From NCBI GenBank assembly GCA_031081715.1, contig JAVHMA010000007.1:31902-95901 (forward strand): a DNA stretch of 64,000 nt, written 5' to 3'. The DNA is from Armatimonadota bacterium. Lineage in GTDB: Bacteria; Sysuimicrobiota; Sysuimicrobiia; Sysuimicrobiales; Humicultoraceae. The notes beneath the pieces were generated by a model. It saw only the letters and a list, made by a program, of their open reading frames with translations, was not told where the DNA came from and did not search any database. Positions 8,162 to 16,891 of the stretch are shown piece after piece. The stretch's first letter is position 1. Each line of letters begins with the position of its first letter. The translations under genes and the position numbers were made by a program.

Positions 8162-9519
8162 GGGGGGGCCGCGGTCAAGATCACGGCGTCGGCCGGCAGA
8201 CCCGGCTTCATGACCCCGTCCGGGTTGTCGAGCGCGATGCGCACGGCAAAGACGAGCTTCGCACGCTCCTCGCGCGTCTGCACGTTGCCCGGGGTGAACT
8301 CGGCGCGGCTGCTGATCTCCTCGACCGTGCCGGGGAACGTACGGCGCGGGAAGGCGTCCACCCGCACCTCGACCGGCTGGCCCAGGCGCACGCGGCCCAG
8401 GTCGCCCTCGGCCACGAAGATGCGCAGGAAGACACGGCGCAGGTCCGCGACGGTAACGATCGGTGCCCCGACGGCGACCAGGTCGCCGACCTCGACGCTG
8501 CGCGACACCACCACGCCATCGATGGGCGCACGCACGGTCGCGTGCCCGCGCGCGGTACGCGCGACCCGCAGCACGGCCCGCGCCTGCTCGAGCGCGGCAC
8601 GGGCGGCGTCCACGTCCCGGGCGCGCTGGGTCACCAGCCCGGCCGCGGCCTCGGCGCCGCGCAGCGCGGCCCGCGCCTGCTCGGCCTGGGCGCGCGCGGC
8701 CTCCACGTCGAGCGCGCGGATGGACACGCTCCGGCGGTTCGCGCGCGCAGCCTCCAGCGCCGCCTCGGCCTGTGCCTGCGCCGCGCGCGCGGCCTCGCGC
8801 TGCGAGACCGCGGCGTTGTGCTGGGCGCGCGCGCCGTCGCGCTGGGCCGCGGCCGCGGCCTGGGCGGCGCGCCCGGCGTCGAGCTGCTGGGCGGCCACCG
8901 CGCCCTCGCGGTAGAGCTGCTCCAGCCGCGCGGCGTCCGCGCGCGCCTGTTCCCACCGCGCCTCGGCCGCTGCCAGGGCCGCCTCGGCCGCGCGCGCGCT
9001 CGCCTCGGCCGCCTGTAGCGCCGCGCGCGCAGCCCGCACCTGGGCCTCGGCCTGGCGCTCCTGCGCGTCCACCGACGCCTGCTGGAGCTCGGCGGCCTGC
9101 CCCGCCTGCGGTATGCGCGTCCGGCTCGCCTCGGCCGCGGCCCGCGCCTGCGCGATGGCGGTGGCGCTCTGCGCCTGCTGCAACGCCAGCGCGCTCTGCG
9201 CCTGGCGCAGCCGCGCCTCGGCCGCGGCGACGGCGGCCTCGGCCTGGGCCACCTGCGCGTCCAGCGTCTCGGCGTCGAGCTCGGCAACCACCTGCCCGGC
9301 GCGCACCGCCGCGCCCTCCCGCGCGGGCAGGGCGACCACACGGCCGGCGACCTGGGGCGCGACGTCCACCTGCGTCGCCTCGATCGTCCCCGAGCCTTCG
9401 ATCCGGTCATCGGGGGCCCGGCCCCGGGGGAGCGCCAGGTAGACGGCCGCGGCGACGAGCGCCAGCGCCAGGACGGCCAGCCGCAGCCGTGCCGCGGGGT
9501 GGGGTCGGTTGGGGCTCAT
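8158..9519 (-). CDS. HlyD/YbhG-family membrane fusion protein (export adaptor)
   Basis: 453 residues. A short cytoplasmic start is followed by one transmembrane anchor (about residues 12-30), then the first lipoyl half (VDVAPQVAGRVV, EGAAVRAGQVVAELD). A very long Ala/Gln/Arg-rich coiled coil (about 80-320) comes next, then the second lipoyl half (GVVVSRSVEVGDLVAVGAPI) and beta-barrel. It should couple the ABC exporter to the cell exterior or periplasm. No outer-membrane factor is nearby. It starts 12 nt after the stop of mrpG, so this exporter may be read from the antiporter promoter. Confidence 0.93.
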   Translation of the reverse strand: MSPNRPHPAARLRLAVLALALVAAAVYLALPRGRAPDDRIEGSGTIEATQVDVAPQVAGRVVALPAREGAAVRAGQVVAELDAETLDAQVAQAEAAVAAAEARLRQAQSALALQQAQSATAIAQARAAAEASRTRIPQAGQAAELQQASVDAQERQAEAQVRAARAALQAAEASARAAEAALAAAEARWEQARADAARLEQLYREGAVAAQQLDAGRAAQAAAAAQRDGARAQHNAAVSQREAARAAQAQAEAALEAARANRRSVSIRALDVEAARAQAEQARAALRGAEAAAGLVTQRARDVDAARAALEQARAVLRVARTARGHATVRAPIDGVVVSRSVEVGDLVAVGAPIVTVADLRRVFLRIFVAEGDLGRVRLGQPVEVRVDAFPRRTFPGTVEEISSRAEFTPGNVQTREERAKLVFAVRIALDNPDGVMKPGLPADAVILTAAPP

Positions 9520-9531
9520 GACGTCGGCTCC

Positions 9532-9963
9532 TCAGGTCGTGCTGTGATCGGCGGCCCGGCCGTCACCCGGGCCGGGGCGTTCGGCGGCGCGCGCCGGTCC
9601 GCCGTCGGGATCGCGCAGCGCGTGCGTCTCGGGATCATAGCGCCCGCGCAGCTCGTCCACCATGGTGCCGCGCCACAGGGGCACGCCGGTCACGTACGCC
9701 GCCCGCGCAATCATGTGGGCGGCCACCGGCGCGGTGAGCAGGATGAACGCCACGGTCGCACCGACGCGGCTGACGACGCCGAGCGCCTGGAAGTGCACCG
9801 CGACCGCCAGCAGCATCAGCGCGGCCCCCAGCGTCGCGGCCTTGGACGACGCGGACATGCGCAGGTAGAGGTCCGGCATCCGCACGATGCCCGCGGCCGC
9901 GATCAAAATCCAGATCGCCCCGAAGGCCAGCAAGGCGGCGGTGAGGAGCTCGCGCGGGCTCAT
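9532..9963 (-). CDS. mrpG: Mrp-type Na+/H+ antiporter subunit G (copy 1)
   Basis: 143 residues with three transmembrane segments. The family stretches RMPDLYLRMSASSKAATLG and LLTAPVAAHMIARAAY are diagnostic for MrpG/MnhG/PhaG. The hydrophilic C-terminus (about residues 100-143, RYDPETHALRDPDGG and onward) is longer than usual. The ATG overlaps the mrpF stop as ATGA (9960-9963). It is the last gene of antiporter operon 1 and sits 12 nt before the HlyD gene. It is a small membrane subunit of the hetero-oligomeric antiporter, required for assembly. Confidence 0.96.
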   Translation of the reverse strand: MSPRELLTAALLAFGAIWILIAAAGIVRMPDLYLRMSASSKAATLGAALMLLAVAVHFQALGVVSRVGATVAFILLTAPVAAHMIARAAYVTGVPLWRGTMVDELRGRYDPETHALRDPDGGPARAAERPGPGDGRAADHSTT

Positions 9964-10223
9964 CGGCCGCGCTCCACGTAGCGCGCGAACGCGATGGTGC
10001 CGAGGAAGGAGACCAGCGCCAGGGTGATGGCCACGTCGAGGTAGACCGGCTGGTCGGTGGCCACTTCATAGGCGGCGATCATGCCGATGACCACCACCGT
10101 CAACAGGTCCAGGGCCACGACGCGGTCAGGGGCGCTCGGGCCGCGGACGATCCGGTACAGGGTGAGCACGAGCGCCGCGGCGAGCACCGGCATGACGGCC
10201 CAGAGCGCGAGCGCCCGCAGCAT
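9960..10223 (-). CDS. mrpF: Mrp-type Na+/H+ antiporter subunit F (copy 1)
   Basis: 87 residues, three predicted transmembrane segments, normal length for MrpF. YRIVRGPSAPDRVVALDLL and VYLDVAITLALVSFLGTIAFARY are the family core (the RGP..DR..A.D motif). The ATG overlaps the mrpE TGA by one base (TGATG at 10221-10225), and its own stop overlaps the mrpG start. It is a small membrane subunit of the Mrp complex; the homologous PhaF/MrpF proteins are also linked to cholate efflux in Bacillus. Confidence 0.96.
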   Translation of the reverse strand: MLRALALWAVMPVLAAALVLTLYRIVRGPSAPDRVVALDLLTVVVIGMIAAYEVATDQPVYLDVAITLALVSFLGTIAFARYVERGR

Positions 10224-10690
10224 CAGTCGAAGACCTCCTGCACGCGCCGTTCATAGCCCGCCTTCACGCCCGCGCGAAAGCTCGCGGGGTCCTCGAGCGC
10301 GAGCGTGTGCACGTAGAGCACGCGCCGGCTCTCGGAAACATCCAGGCTCAGCGTCCCGGGCGTGAGCGTGATCAGGTTCGCCAGCATCGTGATCTCGGCG
10401 TCGGTACGCACGTCGAGCGGCACCGCCACGATCCCCGGGCGCATCCGGTCCAGCGGTGCCAGGATGTGGTAGGCCACGCGAAGGTTCGCCAGCACGAGCT
10501 CCCACGCGACGAAAACCACGAACCCGGCGACCTCCCGTACCTGCCGAAAGTACCCGGTGGAGCCTCCCACACGGGTCGCAAGCCAGAGCACGGCGAACCC
10601 CAGCGCGAACCCCGCGGCCAGGTTCGCGGCGGAAAAGTGGCCGGTCAGGGCGACCCAGGCAAGCGCCAGCAACACGTTGGCCAGCAGCAC
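10223..10690 (-). CDS. mrpE: Mrp-type Na+/H+ antiporter subunit E (copy 1)
   Basis: 155 residues from GTG 10690. This start lies 1 nt after the mrpD stop, has GGAGGG about 8 nt upstream, and gives the expected start [17 protein letters not shown]; an ATG at 10723 is a less likely alternative. Two or three N-terminal membrane segments precede a cytosolic domain with [20 protein letters not shown] and [12 protein letters not shown], the MrpE signature. MrpE supports assembly and activity of the complex. Copy 2 lacks most of the N-terminal membrane part seen here. Confidence 0.93.
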   Translation of the reverse strand: MLLANVLLALAWVALTGHFSAANLAAGFALGFAVLWLATRVGGSTGYFRQVREVAGFVVFVAWELVLANLRVAYHILAPLDRMRPGIVAVPLDVRTDAEITMLANLITLTPGTLSLDVSESRRVLYVHTLALEDPASFRAGVKAGYERRVQEVFD

Positions 10691-10691
10691 C

Positions 10692-12197
10692 CTACGGCCC
10701 TCCGCCCAGCACCGCGCGCGCATAGCCCGCGGGGTCGAGGAGTTGCGCCGCCGCTCGGGCCGCGAGCGCCAGCCCCGCCTCGGCGAAGACCCCGAGCAGC
10801 ACGACGAGCGCGGCGAGCGCGACGATCGGGCCGAGGAGTGCCGCCGGGAGCCGCGGCGCCGCGCCCGCGGGCGCGCGGGGTGACCCGCCAACTGGGGCCG
10901 GCTTCCAGAACGCCTCGGTCCAGATCTTGATCATCGAGAACAGCGTGAGGAGTCCGACGCCGAGGGCCGCGGCGACGACGGCGTAGCGGCCGGCACCGAG
11001 GCCGGCCTGCACGAGCGCAAGCTTCGCCGCGAACCCGGAAAGCGGCGGCACCCCGGCCAGCGAGAGCGCCGGGATGAGAAAGAGCACCGCCAGCCCCGGG
11101 TGGGACCGGTAGGCGCCGCCGAGCGAGGGCAGGTCGTAGGTCCCGCACAGCCGGTGGAGCGCGCCGCTGACGAGGAACAGCGCCGCCTTCGACAGGATGA
11201 CGTGCGCCATGAAGAAGATCGCCCCGGCCAGGGAGGCCGCGGTGTTCAGTCCCAATCCCATGAGCAGGTAGCCGATCTGGCTGACGATGTGGAAGGAGAG
11301 AAGACGGCGCACTTCTGCCTGGGCCACGGCGCCGAGCACCCCGGTCACCATGGTGAGCGCCGCGGCGGCCAGGAGCAGCGAGTGCGTGAAGGCAACCTCC
11401 TGGGTGAACAGCAGGGTGAACATCCGGATCAGCGCGTAGACGCCCACCTTCGTCAGGAGCCCGGAGAAGAGCGCCGAGATCGCGACCGGCGGGGTGTGGT
11501 AGGCGGCGGGCAGCCAGAAGAAGAGCGGGAACGCCGCGGCCTTGATGCCAAAGGCGATCAGGAACAACACCGCCACGGTCGTCGCGAGGCCCGGCGGTAC
11601 CTCGGCGGCGAAGCGCCTGGCCAGATCGGCCATGTTCAGTGTGCCGGCCACGCCGTAGGTGATCCCCACCGCCGCCAGAAAGAAGGCGGAGGCGATCAGG
11701 TTGAGGGTGACGTACTTGATCGCGCCCTCGAGCTGTGCGCGCCGGCCGCCATGGGTCACCAGGACGAACGACGCCATCAGCATGACCTCGAACCAGACGT
11801 AGAGGTTGAACAGGTCGCCCGTGAGGAAGGCGCCGCAAACCCCGAGCAGGAGCAGCAGGAGCAGCGGATAGTAGCCGAACGCCTCCTCACGCGCCTCGAT
11901 CGTCGTGAGCGAGTAGACCGTCGCCACCAGCCCCATCACGCCGGCCAGCACCACCATGACCCCGCTGAACAGGTCGGCGACGAGCGTGATCCCGAACGGC
12001 GCTGGCCACGCGCCCAGCTGCACGGCCAGGATGCCGTCGCGCGAGACGACGGCCAGCAGCCAGGCGCCCGCGACGAGCAACCCGGCCGCCCCGGCGACGC
12101 CCAGGATGCGCTGCGCCGCACGCGAGCGCGCGGCCAGCAGTGCACCGGCCGCCGCGACGAGCGGTACGAGCAGCGGGAGCGCGAGCGGCAGACTCAC
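10692..12197 (-). CDS. mrpD: Mrp-type Na+/H+ antiporter subunit D (copy 1)
   Basis: 501 residues, about 14 transmembrane segments, homologous to complex I NuoN/NuoM. Family core motifs include [38 protein letters not shown] (with the key Lys), [14 protein letters not shown] and [19 protein letters not shown]. It is one of the two large ion-translocating subunits. Its ATG overlaps the mrpC stop as ATGA (12194-12197). The C-terminus ends with a Gly-rich tail encoded just before the mrpE start. Confidence 0.97.
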   Translation of the reverse strand: MSLPLALPLLVPLVAAAGALLAARSRAAQRILGVAGAAGLLVAGAWLLAVVSRDGILAVQLGAWPAPFGITLVADLFSGVMVVLAGVMGLVATVYSLTTIEAREEAFGYYPLLLLLLLGVCGAFLTGDLFNLYVWFEVMLMASFVLVTHGGRRAQLEGAIKYVTLNLIASAFFLAAVGITYGVAGTLNMADLARRFAAEVPPGLATTVAVLFLIAFGIKAAAFPLFFWLPAAYHTPPVAISALFSGLLTKVGVYALIRMFTLLFTQEVAFTHSLLLAAAALTMVTGVLGAVAQAEVRRLLSFHIVSQIGYLLMGLGLNTAASLAGAIFFMAHVILSKAALFLVSGALHRLCGTYDLPSLGGAYRSHPGLAVLFLIPALSLAGVPPLSGFAAKLALVQAGLGAGRYAVVAAALGVGLLTLFSMIKIWTEAFWKPAPVGGSPRAPAGAAPRLPAALLGPIVALAALVVLLGVFAEAGLALAARAAAQLLDPAGYARAVLGGGP

Positions 12198-12541
12198 GTG
12201 TCGGTAGACCGCATCTCGTCGAGGTCGTCGCTCCCGACGGTCTGGTACGCCCGCTTGAGGAGCACGATCGTGAACGCGGTGACGCCGAAGCTGATGACGA
12301 TCGCCGTGAGGATGAGGGCCTGGGGGAGCGGGTCCGCGTAGGGCGACGGCGGCACCGCGGCGTCGAAGGGAATGACGGGCGCTTGCGCGCGCACGAGCCG
12401 GCCGGCGGTGAAGATCAGCAGGTTGGCCGCGTACCCGATCAGCGCGAGCCCGATGGCCAGCTTGACGATGCTGCGCCGGAGCATGAGGTAGAGCCCCGCC
12501 GCGTACAGCCCGCCGACGACCACTGCCAGCACGACCTCCAC
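12194..12541 (-). CDS. mrpC: Mrp-type Na+/H+ antiporter subunit C (copy 1)
   Basis: 115 residues, three transmembrane segments, homologous to NuoK. It shows [30 protein letters not shown] and the highly conserved [19 protein letters not shown]. It starts 1 nt after the mrpB stop and overlaps mrpD by 4 nt. It is a membrane subunit next to MrpA and MrpD in the complex. Confidence 0.97.
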   Translation of the reverse strand: MEVVLAVVVGGLYAAGLYLMLRRSIVKLAIGLALIGYAANLLIFTAGRLVRAQAPVIPFDAAVPPSPYADPLPQALILTAIVISFGVTAFTIVLLKRAYQTVGSDDLDEMRSTDT

Positions 12542-12542
12542 G

Positions 12543-12950
12543 CTACTCCTCCATCAGGGCGAAGACGATGGTCAAGGCGGCACCCAACACGACCAGGTAG
12601 ACAGCCAGATCGAACAGGAGGGGCGTCCCGAGCTTCGCACCGCCGGCAACCGGCAGGGTCACCCACCACCCGGTCAGGAACGGCCGACCCAGCGCGACCC
12701 CCGGCAACCCGCTCGCGACCGCGAGCAGCAGACCGGCCGCGAGCGCAGCGCGTGGGTCCACCCGCAGCAGGCGTCGTGCCTGGTCCACGCCGGCGGCGAT
12801 ACCGACCAGGACGAACGCCGCCGCGCCGACCAGGCCGCCCACGAACCCGCCGCCCGGCTCGTCGTGTCCCCGCAGGAGCAGGAACACCGAGAACAGCAGC
12901 AACAGCGGCAGCAGGTACCGGGCGGCGGTGGACAGGATCAGCGACGGCAC
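12543..12950 (-). CDS. mrpB: Mrp-type Na+/H+ antiporter subunit B (copy 1)
   Basis: 135 residues from GTG 12950, four transmembrane segments. [20 protein letters not shown] is the diagnostic MrpB motif (H..PGGGF.GGL), and [18 protein letters not shown] is the second conserved block. It starts 2 nt after the mrpA stop. In the second antiporter locus of this window the equivalent domain is fused to MrpA. The two variants of the same subunit therefore sit within 10 kb. Confidence 0.96.
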   Translation of the reverse strand: MPSLILSTAARYLLPLLLLFSVFLLLRGHDEPGGGFVGGLVGAAAFVLVGIAAGVDQARRLLRVDPRAALAAGLLLAVASGLPGVALGRPFLTGWWVTLPVAGGAKLGTPLLFDLAVYLVVLGAALTIVFALMEE

Positions 12951-12952
12951 GG

Positions 12953-15247
12953 TCAGCGCGTCCTCGCACGCAGCCTCATCAACGCGTAGACCCCCACCCC
13001 GGCGATGGCGAGCACCGTGATCTCACCGAGCGTGTCCAGCGCGCGGAAGTCCACCAAAATCACGTTCACGACGTTCCGGCCGCCGGCCAGCGGCACGCTC
13101 GACTCGGCGTAGTAGGCGCTGACCCGGCGCTCCAGCGAGAAACCGGTGGCGGCCAGCAGCAGCAGCGTCATCAGCCCGCCGGCGGCCGTGGCCACCAGGG
13201 CGTCGCGGACGCGCGCCGCAGTCCCGGAGTAGCGCGCGAAGCGCGGCATCCGGTACAGTACGAGCACGAACAAGATCACAGTGAGCGTCTCGACGGCGAA
13301 CTGCGTCATCGCCAGGTCCGGCGCGCCGTAGAGAATGAAGACAACCGCTATCCCGTACCCTACCGCGCCCAGCGCCGCCACCGCGGCCAGCCTCGACGGC
13401 GCGCGCACCGCCCCGAGCGCCGCGAGCAGGATCGCCGCGGCCAGGACCCACTCGTAGGACCGCACGTCCCCCAGCGCCGTGGGCAACCGCACGCCGACGC
13501 GGGTAGCGAGCGCGTATCCGGTAACGGCGACGGTGGTGCCAACCACGACCAGGAGGTAGGTGCGCAGGTAGCCGCTCTGGAGCAGCCGCGTCTGGTCGCG
13601 CGCGGCGGCCAGCAGCGCTCGCATGGCCCAGTCGTACCACGCGGCCGGTCCGAGGCGCCCGGCGCGGTCCAGCCACGCCGCGTCGCGGCGGAGCACCGAC
13701 CGGGTGGCGTAGAGCGTGGCTCCCGCGAGCACCGTGAGCACGCTGAGTCCGAGCGCGGGGGTGAACCCGTGCCACAGCTTCAGCGCCAGCGTCACCGGGG
13801 CGCCGAGCGTGGCGCCGGCGGCCGAGGCCACCAGCGGCTGCGCGGTCCACACCGGAGCGAGCCCCACGGCGAGGCCGAGCCCTGCCAGCAGCGCCGGACC
13901 GACAAGCAGACTCGGCGGAGCCTCGTGCGGCGTCCTGGGTGTCGGGTGAGCCGGGCCGGCGAACGGTTCGACGCCGGCGATGCCCGCGACGGCGACCAAG
14001 GCGGCACTCGCCACGACCACCACCCCCAGCGCCCAGGCCGCCCCACCGGGGCCCGGCCAGACCGCCTCGTACAGCAACTCCTTGGCCAGGAAGCCGAGTG
14101 CCGGCGGCAGTCCGGCCATGGAGAGCGCGGCCAAGCCCGCCGCCGCCGCCGTCAGGGGCATCGCGCGCCGCAGGCCGCCGACCCGGCTGACGTCGCGCAT
14201 GCCGGTCTCGTGGTCCACCGCGCCGGCGACCAGGAACAGTGCGCCCTTGTACAACGCGTGCGCGAGCAGGAAGACCATGGCCGCCTCGACCGCGGCCGGC
14301 GTGCCCGCGCCGATGAGCGCCGTCAGCGCGCCGAGCGCGCTCACCGTGGAGTACGCCAGGATGCGCTTCAGGTCGGTCTGGCGCAACGCGAGCAGCGCGC
14401 CGACCAGCATGGTCGCGGCGCCGACGGGCAGAACGAGCGCGGTCCAGACCGTGGTCCCACCGAGCACCGGGGCCAGGCGCGCCAGCAGGTAGACCCCGGC
14501 CTTCACCATGGTCGCCGAGTGGAGGTAGGCGCTCACCGGTGTCGGCGCCTCCATGGCGCTGGGCAGCCAGAAGTGAAACGGCACCTGCGCCGACTTCGTG
14601 AACGCGCCGACCAGGATCAGGACCAGGACAGGCAGGTAGAGCACATGGCCGCGCACCGCCTCCGCGTGCGCGATCAGGGCGGAGACCGCGAACGTCCCGC
14701 CGACCTGCCCGAGCAGCAGCAGCCCGGTCAGCAGGACCAGCCCGCCCCCGGCGGTCACCAACAGCGCCTGCAACGCCGCCGAGCGGGCCTCGGCCCGGTC
14801 GTGGTCGAAGCCGATCAGCAGGTAAGAACTGACGCTGGTGAGCTCCCAGAAGACGAACATCGCGATCAGGTCGTCCGCGAGGACCAGACCGAGCATCGAG
14901 GCCATGAAGAGGAATAGCGACGCGAAGAACCGACCGAGCTGCGGGTGACCGGCCAGGTAGCCCCCGGCGTAGACCGTCACCACCGCGCCGACGCCTGTGA
15001 TAAGGAGGCCGAAGAGCAGGCTCAAGCCGTCCAGGCGGAACGAGAGCGCAATCCCCAGCGTCGGGATCCATGCGGTCGCGGCCGTGGCGATCGAGCCCGC
15101 GGCGACCGCGGGGACCTGCGCGGCCAGGTAGGCGGTCATCGCGGCGGGAGCGAGCGCGAGCATCCAGCCGGCGTGCGCGGGGGCGCGGCGCACGATCCAC
15201 GGCGCGGCGAGCGCGAGCGCGAAGCCCGAAGCGACCGCCGCGATCAT
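12953..15247 (-). CDS. mrpA: Mrp-type Na+/H+ antiporter subunit A (copy 1)
   Basis: 764 residues with about 20 transmembrane segments. The NuoL-like core has [73 protein letters not shown] and [12 protein letters not shown]. The C-terminal part carries the MbhD/MbhE-like domains ([37 protein letters not shown]). It is the largest subunit and part of the ion path. It is the first antiporter gene after the CBS-domain gene, 21 nt away. The reading frame is intact, and no fusion to MrpB is present, unlike copy 2. Confidence 0.97.
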   Translation of the reverse strand: MIAAVASGFALALAAPWIVRRAPAHAGWMLALAPAAMTAYLAAQVPAVAAGSIATAATAWIPTLGIALSFRLDGLSLLFGLLITGVGAVVTVYAGGYLAGHPQLGRFFASLFLFMASMLGLVLADDLIAMFVFWELTSVSSYLLIGFDHDRAEARSAALQALLVTAGGGLVLLTGLLLLGQVGGTFAVSALIAHAEAVRGHVLYLPVLVLILVGAFTKSAQVPFHFWLPSAMEAPTPVSAYLHSATMVKAGVYLLARLAPVLGGTTVWTALVLPVGAATMLVGALLALRQTDLKRILAYSTVSALGALTALIGAGTPAAVEAAMVFLLAHALYKGALFLVAGAVDHETGMRDVSRVGGLRRAMPLTAAAAGLAALSMAGLPPALGFLAKELLYEAVWPGPGGAAWALGVVVVASAALVAVAGIAGVEPFAGPAHPTPRTPHEAPPSLLVGPALLAGLGLAVGLAPVWTAQPLVASAAGATLGAPVTLALKLWHGFTPALGLSVLTVLAGATLYATRSVLRRDAAWLDRAGRLGPAAWYDWAMRALLAAARDQTRLLQSGYLRTYLLVVVGTTVAVTGYALATRVGVRLPTALGDVRSYEWVLAAAILLAALGAVRAPSRLAAVAALGAVGYGIAVVFILYGAPDLAMTQFAVETLTVILFVLVLYRMPRFARYSGTAARVRDALVATAAGGLMTLLLLAATGFSLERRVSAYYAESSVPLAGGRNVVNVILVDFRALDTLGEITVLAIAGVGVYALMRLRARTR

Positions 15248-15268
15248 CCGGCCGTCGGTCCCGCCGGC

Positions 15269-15652
15269 TTACGACCCGGCTCGATCGAGGGGTCGGTCGT
15301 GCAGGTTGAGGAACAGCTGGATGATGTCGCTGGCGCTGATGATGCCCACGACCCGGCCCGCGCGGACGATCGGCACGCGGCGGACCATGCGGTCGAGCAT
15401 GAGCCGGGCGACGTCCTCCACGGGCGTGTCCTCGTCGGCGGTCACGGGGTCCGTCGACATCACCTCGCCGACGGTGTCGCCGTACCGTCCTACCAGGTCC
15501 ACCAGACTCACCATACCGACGAGGGTGTCCGCCGGGCCGACGACGGGCGCGCCGTGGATCCGGTAGCGGAGCAGCACATCGGCCGCCTCGGCCACCGTCA
15601 TCTCCGGGGTCACCGTCACCACGTCCGTCACCATGATATCCCTGGCCTCCAC
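15269..15652 (-). CDS. CBS-domain pair protein
   Basis: 127 residues from GTG 15652, chosen because GGAGGTG lies 5-6 nt upstream; the frame is open further but without a ribosome site. It consists of two CBS motifs only: DIMVTDVVTVTPEMTVAEAA.., LLRYRIHGAPVVG, VGEVMSTDPVTADEDTPVED and VRRVPIVRAGRVVGIIS. CBS pairs bind adenosine nucleotides and often act as energy sensors. Placed at the head of the antiporter operon (21 nt before mrpA), it could sense the energy state for that complex. That link is inference from position. Its promoter region is shared with the divergent site-2 protease gene. Confidence 0.9.
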   Translation of the reverse strand: MEARDIMVTDVVTVTPEMTVAEAADVLLRYRIHGAPVVGPADTLVGMVSLVDLVGRYGDTVGEVMSTDPVTADEDTPVEDVARLMLDRMVRRVPIVRAGRVVGIISASDIIQLFLNLHDRPLDRAGS

Positions 15653-15743
15653 CCAACACCTCCGCGCAGCCGTCGTGTTTCTACCTTCCACCACGCGTCG
15701 GCCGACCCCTGCGGCCCGGCTACCCACACCGGCCCGCCGCATC

Positions 15744-15749
15744 TACAAT
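15744..15749 (+). promoter_or_regulatory. -10 element of a probable leaderless promoter for the site-2 protease gene
   Basis: TACAAT lies exactly 6 nt before ATG 15756. The same 6-nt spacing separates the -10 from the RNA start at the SRP RNA gene, so transcription should start at or next to the ATG. No Shine-Dalgarno sequence fits between them, and no clear -35 is visible. Confidence 0.5.
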
Positions 15750-15755
15750 AGGAAC

Positions 15756-16889
15756 ATGCTGCGCGGTGGCTACCGGTTGCCGTTTCGGCTCGCGGGAATC
15801 CCCCTCTACCTCGATCCGACGTTCCTGATTGTCCTGCCGCTGCTTGCCTGGATGATCGGCAGCCGGATCGAGCTCTACGTCCGCCTCTTCGGGCTGCCCC
15901 TCGACCCGGCGGCGCTGCAGGCCGGCGGTCAGGCCTACACCCTCGGCCTGGCCGCGGCGCTCGGGCTGTTCGCCAGTGTCGTCGTCCACGAGCTCGGCCA
16001 CGCCCTCGTCGGCCGGCGCTATGGCGTCCAGGTCAGACGCATCACGCTGTGGCTGCTCGGCGGCATGGCCCAGTTCGAGGAGATTCCGCGCCAGCGCGGG
16101 GCCGAGGCGGTCATCGCCATCGCCGGACCCCTGACGAGCCTGGCGGTCGCGGCGGTGAGCCGGGTAGCGCTGGGGCTGTTGCCGTGGTCCGCCAGCGGGC
16201 AGTTCGTGCTGGGCTACCTGGCCTACATGAACGTCGCGCTCGCCGTGTTCAACCTGCTCCCGGCGCTGCCGCTGGACGGCGGCCGTGTGCTGCGCTCGCT
16301 GCTGGCGCTGCGGCTCCCCTACCTGCGGGCGACGCAGGTGGCCGCCGGCCTCAGCACGGGCCTGGCGATCCTGCTCGGGCTGTACGGGTTCCTCACGCTG
16401 AACATCTTCCTGATGCTGATCGCCTTCTTCGTCTACATGGCCGGCAACGCCGAGACGCAGACCACGCTCATCACGGACCTGCTCGGGGACATCGGCGTCC
16501 GCGAGGTCATGACGCGACGGGTGGAAACGGTGCCCCCGGACCTGCCCGTCGCCGACCTGCTCCAGAAGATGCTCCGAGAGCGCCACCTGGGCTACCCCGT
16601 GGTGGATGGCACCGGGCACCTGGTCGGGGTAGTCGACCTGCAGCACGTGCAGGGCGCGCAGCCCGACGCCACCGTCGAGCGGGTGATGTCTACCGAGGTG
16701 GTGATGATCCCGGAGACCGGGACGGCGCTCGAGGCGTTCCAGATCATGAGCGCCAACAACTTCAGCCGCCTGGTGGTAGTGGACGCGCGGAAAGAGATGG
16801 TCGGGATCGTCAGCAAGACCGACCTCGTCCGAGCCATCCAGGTGCGTGTCGTCGGGGCGGCGTTCCTGCCGGCGGCGGCCCGCGGGTAG
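15756..16889 (+). CDS. Site-2 protease family membrane metallopeptidase with C-terminal CBS pair (M50)
   Basis: 377 residues from ATG 15756; the upstream open frame has no plausible start. Six membrane segments form the core. The zinc motif is HELGH (residues 78-82) and the third ligand is in LPLDGGRVLR (Asp174). Two CBS motifs fill about residues 250-370 (VREVMTRRVETVPPDLPVAD; VERVMSTEVVMIPETGTALE). This is the group III S2P architecture, like Methanocaldococcus S2P and Rv2625c, in which CBS domains may gate proteolysis by nucleotides. The substrate is unknown. It is divergent from the CBS-only gene and is followed after 2 nt by the NSS symporter start. Confidence 0.95.
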   Translation: MLRGGYRLPFRLAGIPLYLDPTFLIVLPLLAWMIGSRIELYVRLFGLPLDPAALQAGGQAYTLGLAAALGLFASVVVHELGHALVGRRYGVQVRRITLWLLGGMAQFEEIPRQRGAEAVIAIAGPLTSLAVAAVSRVALGLLPWSASGQFVLGYLAYMNVALAVFNLLPALPLDGGRVLRSLLALRLPYLRATQVAAGLSTGLAILLGLYGFLTLNIFLMLIAFFVYMAGNAETQTTLITDLLGDIGVREVMTRRVETVPPDLPVADLLQKMLRERHLGYPVVDGTGHLVGVVDLQHVQGAQPDATVERVMSTEVVMIPETGTALEAFQIMSANNFSRLVVVDARKEMVGIVSKTDLVRAIQVRVVGAAFLPAAARG

Positions 16890-16891
16890 CG

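Noticed and set aside
8463..9410. Repeated GCG/CGC-rich pattern that looks like tandem repeats
   Set aside because: It is the Ala/Gln/Arg heptad-like coding sequence of the HlyD coiled coil; units are not constant in length or sequence.
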